Below are positions 58,064 to 64,000 of a stretch of DNA of 64,000 bases, in pieces. How positions within the stretch are numbered: the stretch's first letter is position 1; each line of letters starts with the position of its first letter. Below the pieces are notes generated by a model that worked only from the letters and a program-made list of their open reading frames with translations, did no database searches and was not told the DNA's origin. The position numbers and the translations under genes were made by a program. Where the stretch lies: NCBI GenBank assembly GCA_040954595.2, contig CM082578.2, positions 15,438,001 to 15,502,000 of the forward strand, read 5' to 3'. The DNA is from Balanoglossus misakiensis (lineage: Eukaryota; Hemichordata).

Positions 58064-61000
58064 CTTCAACAAATTGGGGCTTCTGGAAGAAATCACACAA
58101 TTTAAAGACTTTTTATTAGATCGTGTCGTTCTTAAAGGGCATATGTTATGCACAGCTGACCTGCTTCCCTGTTAGTTCCCAATCATACAGTTCCGTACAC
58201 AGATACATAAAGAAGTTTCTCTTGTAGGTTTTGCTTTTAGTATGCAATGTTTTTCCCCCGGCGGAACCAACAAAGTGCCACTGTGAAAGTGTTGAATCCT
58301 ATGTCACCTTTGCCAGCAAGAACATTTATTCTATTACCTCTCTCTATCTTTCTCAGCCTCTCCCCACTCTCTCAATATCTGCCCCTCTCTCTCCCACCCT
58401 CTCTATCCCCCCTTTCTCTATCCACACACACACACGCGAGATTTGGAATCGTGATGATCTAGCCAGATCTTACCTGAAATCGCGTGAAAGTAACCGCTAA
58501 CCCAGCGCCAGGTCAACTCACTCGACAGTAAGAATACCAGTGGTGCTCGACGGGTTCATAGTCCAGTTTAAAATAGCTGCTGTAAATTTATCTTCGGAAA
58601 TGTCTGTTTTGCATGTGAACACGACTGACGTCGCCAACCATTTTCTACAATGCGACCAATATGTGAAGTCGAAGAAGTCAGGTGATACGAATGCATCTGT
58701 CAGTCAAAAATCATACCTACCACACGTGGGGGTAATATTGGCAGACACGTCTGTGATATACTGCCACTGAATAATTGCAATGGTTCGTTTCAACAAAAGA
58801 GCTGATCCAGACAAATAACCTTGTCATGCAATGCACTCTGGCGCGACCTTTTGTGGCCTTTAAAATGCAAATGTCACCTTTTTACAAAAACGTCCTTGGC
58901 TTAATATGATCACACGTGGTGTGACCGAAAATTGGCATGTGGACCTAAACCCTCGTCTCCACAACTGATTAAACTTCAAAATACAGATATTAAGGAACGT
59001 GGATAGAGTAATTTTAACTAGTTCCAGTAACGCAGAAAATCCGGCGGTCAATACTCCAACTGACATACTGCCATTTCTCATGCCCTCTGGTCAGAAACAA
59101 TGTTAAATATAAAGTTGAAAGGTGGTGGTCGATGAAAAGCAGCGCCTATACTTATTCAAATTTGACATTTGCGACGTACATCTTCCGACAGTCTCGGGTT
59201 AAAAATAGACCAAGGATGTAGGACAACGGGACAAGGTTAATGTGAGGTGTGTGTGTGGAGGGGGGGTGGTGGTACACACGGGTGTAGTACGGTACGAACT
59301 TTATCCATTTTCGGAGCATGGCAGTCGGATGTTTGAAAACACTATCACCAAGCACAACATCACAACATGGTTTACTGTTAATACGACCAATTGGTTGATC
59401 AGCTCAATTCCTAAATGCTGTCGCAGAAAAAAATCACACGCCACAGACTTATATTGTCCAGTATGTCAGATTTCAGCACTATCATTCAGGCCATTCTGAG
59501 TATGCAAATATAACCTTTCCGTTCCGTTCCATTTGTGTTTTTGTCGATGGTGAAAGTAATGTTACCCACGGTCTTTGACTTGTCTTGAACTTTGTATGAA
59601 GTGAAGATTTTTCCCAGCACAGCCACTGCAGTCCAATATTTGAACTATAAGACTTGCATCACTTGAAAAGAACAATTTATTGCAAAATAAAGCTCACACA
59701 GGGACTGTGAATAAACCACAACAGCTTCGCCTTGTACTCAAACGTACGTACGAAGGCTAACTCAAGTAAACAGGCCAACAGCTCTCGCCCTGTCAGAAAA
59801 CAGTCACTAAAACTCGACTCCGAGAAGACTCACAAACACACGGACTGCAAAACAGTCCCTAAAGAACATGCACCGGTGAAAAAGAACATGCACCGGTGAA
59901 AATGCATCACACACATGCATGACACAGGCGCAGCCACGTACAACATATATTTTAAGCTTATTGGCGTAGAGGGCGTACACTTTTATCATGGAGGCACGCC
60001 CATGATCGCATTGAATTATCAGAATTTCTCAACCAGTTTATGTCAATGGAGAACAAACGATTGACAATATCCAGGGGTTATGTCTGAGTTAAAATCCCAT
60101 AAGAAAATGTGACTTGGGTGAATAAAACGGAGATTTCATATTGCTGGTGGGTGTGTATGCGATCTTTTGTTTCTGATCATTGACCGTTCCCCCAACGAAG
60201 TTACTGAGGTTTACGTCAAGATAAAAACAAGATTATATAGAGAAGACAGGAAAGAAAATCTTTGGGTTTTGTCCATTTTTATTTATAAAAGTTCAACGCA
60301 AGAAGTCAAAAAATAAAATCAGACAAAAAGACACATAACTCAGATAATCAGAAAAGAGACATTTATAACGAAATTAGTGTTTGAACATCTTTATAACTCG
60401 AAGTAGGATGCTTCACAGTAAACCATGAGTAAACCAATGTAAGACAGTATATACCATATGTCATATGAAAGACTGCTCTACGTACAAAGAATCCTGTAAA
60501 ATTTCTACACGCAAAAAATGTTTGTCTCTTCGATAATGTAATTTTGAAAACATTGTGATTTCTTCTTGCTTATAGTACACCCGGTTTGTCTGGGGGAAAA
60601 GCCCTTCTTGGAAGCAAATTTCAAAACAAAACTTGGAAGATTTTTGAAATATATAATGAAAACATGAAGAGATATACATGTATAATGAATCATCCCGTGT
60701 AAAACTTTATACATTTTTCATAAAATATGTTTTATCAATACACATAAAGAACATTTAAATCAACGATAAGAGAAAACTGGTTGCATTGTCCTATTTCAGA
60801 AAACCATTAATCGCTGTTGGTAAATGGATGAAATGTCCACATCTCTCAAAGTTTTAACTTCAGAGACAATCGACCCCGCAAAAGGCAATATTTCGGCGAC
60901 AAACAAAATACTTCCAAATATGAATGATCAATAGTCGGCCCATGGTTTTGAGTACCAGTAATTGAAAGTCGGATATTGAAATACAATCTTTCATATAGAA

Positions 61001-61277
61001 AATCGAACCATGGTGTTTTTGCTGGAGACTGAGAGGTGTTTCAATTCTCACATCAACGTTTAACTCGAAAAGACTCATTTCACACGCCTTTGTGGGTTTT
61101 TTCCCGTTTGACCAGTGTCGATGGTTCGGCCACGCGCACGGAGATACATTTGAAGTGTGACCAAATTCCTCATTGTCAGTGAGTTCATTTATCTACACAC
61201 CGTTCATCTCCTGGTGTACTTTATTATTTACAAAATATAGAGCATGAATATTTTGAGTGCAGTTATTAAAAATCGTG
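58064..61277. other. Intergenic: FOXRED2-like promoter and HPDL-like 3' flank
   Basis: About 3.2 kb without a recognised gene. It contains a pyrimidine-rich tract (about 58336-58424) running into a short (CA)n, and a 20-bp tandem duplication (AAAGAACATGCACCGGTGAA, about 59860-59900). Short open frames are not supported by splice sites or similarity. Confidence 0.55.
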
Positions 61278-63750
61278 TTACGGCTCGATTTCCAAGTAGA
61301 TCTCCACCGATGGAATACTGCTTCTGTATTTGCACCACGTTGGCTCCACCTGTCTCACGGGTGAACTGGGTTCCCCGGGGATGCTTTTCCTGTAAGCCTT
61401 CGACCACGTTGGGCCGTCTGGCGTCACGGTGTGTTCTTCCTGGAGAAGGAAATTGAAGAAGACGTGTACACACACAAAGAAAGTGGAAGTTGGAGAAAAA
61501 GGGGTGAGCAAAAAGTCGGAGAACGAAGAATAGAAGAACAAGGCGAAGATGTGATTTGAAGGATAGCACCACAATGTAAAGTTAAGCAGACTAGAAGATG
61601 TATAGAGAGATAGACAAAAAATTAAAAGCAATGATTAGTATAGCAGCACATAGACAGCAGGCGCCCCTTATAGCATGTATAGCAATTAATGCATGGATTT
61701 AAAGGGACAGAGTCACCCACTTTTGACATTACTTTGGTTGCTTCTCTTGATGACGTATGTCCAAAAAGAGGTTGTCACGACCACTACGAAAAATTAAATG
61801 CTTGCCCAAACAATGTTACAGAGTTTTTAGTGTGAGTAGTTGAATTGCTGCAACCGATCGTCAATGTCAAAGTTGGGTAACTGTTTCCCCTCGTAGATGT
61901 TATTAAGCACGCTAAGCAGACATTTGCACCCCAGACGAATGTAGGCCTATATCAATTACAATGTAGCACAGCCTAGCCGTGGGGCTCAGTCGTAAAAAGT
62001 TAAAATGACGTCATGGCACTGTAAAAAGGGGTTCTGCGCGGACCTCTCCTTCAAAATTAACGGATGCCATTTGTGTAAAAGATTTATCATTCACTGTTCG
62101 TTAAACGGATACTGCTGGCTTTATAAATCACCACACCACCACAGAAATCCACAAATCGAAGGAAATATTCGATAGAGTAGAAATGACAATATATGTAGAA
62201 CTTTGATTCTTACCTTGTATTCTTTGTGGGCAATTTCCATAGCTTTGAACAGCGCTGTAATGTTACCCGCGCCAAAACCAGTAGCTCCTACTCTAGTGAT
62301 AATTTCCATAAAAGCAGTCTTCTTTTGAAAAATGGGTGCTGAAAACGCTTGCATCAAAAACCTGAGAGAAAAATAGGATTAATCACTCAAATTATAAACG
62401 CAGACCTCCAATAGAATCATAACTCACAAACCACACAAAATTATCTGGCATCACTGAGAGAAAATATTCATGATTGGGCAGTTACATACCGTTCGCTTTT
62501 TTGTACGGAGTCGGTGTACGAGAATTCGCCTTCGGCGTCCAGGAGTATACCAAACTTCTTCATATCTTCGAGACACTTTCCTGCCCTTTTGATTTCTTCG
62601 TCTTTACCAACCTTCAGTGTAACAAGGAAAATAGCCGTATTTTAGAGTTGTTTTTTGCATAGTCTATGCTTTCAGTCATTGCCATAGAAACCATACATAC
62701 ATCATGTGGGCACAGGCAATCCACAGCTTGCTTTAGCTGCAAACAAGGAAGATGTACACAAATATAACCTAACGTACCGATGTGTAATACTCCACAGGTA
62801 TAACTGGAAACACGGAACCGGCTAGCTTCATAGACCTCACGGTATTGACAATATCGTCTGTATACAGTGCGATGTGTTGAATGCCTGGTCCACCATGGTG
62901 TTCAAGAAAAGTGGCTATTTGGTTGCGACTACCAGTACCTTAAATAAAAACATATTCACCGTTAAGCATTATATTTTTTTCGTCAATTTTCCGTACACAG
63001 AGATTCTTTTACAATTAGCCCCTTCAAACGTCGAAAAGAGGTATGCGACGAACATACTTTTCACGGACATAAAATATTTCCACCAAAAAGCAGTAAGTAC
63101 ATGGTTCATTAGTACCTTCGGCCCAGATTGCTTCTGCCATGACGAAAGTCACTGCATTTTTCTTGGAACCCTCGGGTTTTTCCAGTCGAACTCCAGATTC
63201 GGCGCATTTCCAGTACTGGGCGGCCATCAGACGCAGCTCAACTGTGCCAAAATTGATTGGCATGCCGGTTTCGTCATCTTCATTCAAATTGAGTCTGAAT
63301 CTCTCACAGCCAAATGCTTCCTGGTAGAATTGGATCATCTGGAAAGATAAGATCAAAAATATTTGTAAAAAAAAGTTTAGTCAACTTATTGAAATGGTTC
63401 AAATGAACATGCGTAGAGGTCGGATACGCATTAATCGGGGGATATCCCAAACTGTCGCAATCACCACAGAACCCGTGGTTCGGATACGTCAACCGTTTTG
63501 CTATCATCCTATGGTATGGGTCATGTCTGTTTAGAACTTGCAAAACCAGGTCTGTGCCTACGAAATATTAACCGAGCATAGATCACGCGTTGTTTGGTCG
63601 TAACCGATTAGAGATTACACCAACAAAACATTAAATCCGGTCATAGACAATGGGATAGAGAGATCAACTCACGTGCCACCATTTCACCGAGTGGTAAATG
63701 ATGATGGCGAGATATGTCAGACCGCGTCCCGGACTGGCACGGCACTTCAT
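61278..63750 (-). CDS. HPDL: HPDL-like (4-hydroxyphenylpyruvate dioxygenase-like) protein, only the C-terminal VOC domain seen
   Basis: HPD/HPDL enzymes are Fe(II) dioxygenases with two VOC domains. HPDL makes 4-hydroxymandelate in mitochondria. Exons are 63673-63750, 63116-63338, 62778-62938, 62490-62611, 62214-62361 and 61278-61439 (297 residues, phases consistent). HHGGPGIQHIALYTDDIV supplies the second-domain iron His (about H122), and TAFMEIITRVGATGFGAGN supplies the iron Glu (about E214). YYTSVGKDEEIKRAG and FGILLD resemble HPDL more than HPD. The first ATG of the only compatible frame (63750) gives MKCRASPGRGLTYLAIII, preceded by an in-frame TGA. The N-terminal VOC domain is therefore absent here, or is encoded by exons beyond 64,000 spliced to an internal acceptor (GTGCCAG). 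In this frame the first iron His of domain 2 is not seen. The 54-residue C-terminal extension is longer than in human HPDL. Confidence 0.82.
61440..62213. other. Last HPDL-like intron
   Basis: 774 bases, nothing recognised in either strand. Confidence 0.5.
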
Positions 63751-64000
63751 GTGCGGCACGTAGACGGTGAACCCCGATGGTCACCGTATCAAGGTGCTCG
63801 GTACTCAAGTCACGGTTACGATGATTTTTGATGATAAAGCTTGTGTTGTGTTGAAGAATTGCACGTCCTATAAATAGGATTATGGGAACGCCCTGACATT
63901 GATTGGTCTCAAACGCCCTTGATTTGAAATTTGGTCTGGCGATTTAGGCCTCATTTTGAGAGAGTCGCAAAATGAATGCCTTTAATGGGGAAATATGTAT
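63751..64000. other. Upstream flank of the HPDL-like gene
   Basis: No exon identified. A TATA-like sequence (TATAAATAGG on the plus strand, TATTTATAGG on the minus) lies near 63868-63880, about 120 bases upstream of the modelled ATG. An inverted CCAAT (ATTGGT) lies at about 63902. This could be the promoter of a short HPDL-like gene or simply intron. Confidence 0.35.

Overview
This window is nuclear DNA from a multicellular animal. Thirteen protein-coding genes can be modelled, and nearly all are split by GT-AG introns. The proteins are easily recognised as counterparts of vertebrate genes (nischarin, IQCA1/DRC11, CENP-A, SSUH2, aminomethyltransferase, SLC16, IHO1, FOXRED2, HPDL). Gene spacing is compact (about one per 5 kb), non-coding DNA is AT-rich, and there are long GAT microsatellites and small fold-back elements. 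I infer a marine invertebrate, probably a deuterostome such as a hemichordate, cephalochordate or echinoderm. The species cannot be fixed from sequence alone.

Left part (1-19 kb). The minus-strand NISCH gene runs off the left edge. The minus-strand cilium gene IQCA1/DRC11 follows. It faces away from a plus-strand, intronless BTB-BACK-Kelch gene that carries two BTB domains. Next is a four-exon plus-strand gene for the centromeric histone CENP-A, whose first intron contains a perfect 117-bp fold-back element.

Middle part (19-39 kb). Two tandem plus-strand SSUH2 genes share exon lengths from exon 4 onward. Both carry a GAT microsatellite jammed against the exon 3 acceptor, a C-terminal CaaX-like tetrapeptide, and an RFX X-box plus forkhead footprint upstream. 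Two minus-strand metabolic genes follow: AMT (glycine cleavage T-protein) and an SLC16/monocarboxylate-transporter-like gene.

Right part (39-64 kb). A small two-exon plus-strand gene of unknown function is convergent with a minus-strand homologue of IHO1 (CCDC36), the meiotic HORMAD1 interactor. IHO1 is divergent from an unnamed plus-strand gene that may be a sperm or cilium microtubule protein. A FOXRED2-like flavoprotein and an HPDL-like dioxygenase, both minus strand, finish the window. Two 315-bp hairpin elements, 99% identical, sit in introns 9.3 kb apart.

The window looks like ordinary conserved euchromatin rather than one functional system. There is still a mild theme of cilium and germ-line genes (IQCA1, the SSUH2 pair, IHO1, the possible sperm protein, CENP-A), and candidate RFX/forkhead sites lie in front of several of them. 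All exon coordinates were read by hand from splice signals and reading frame. They are coding coordinates, with UTRs excluded unless stated.
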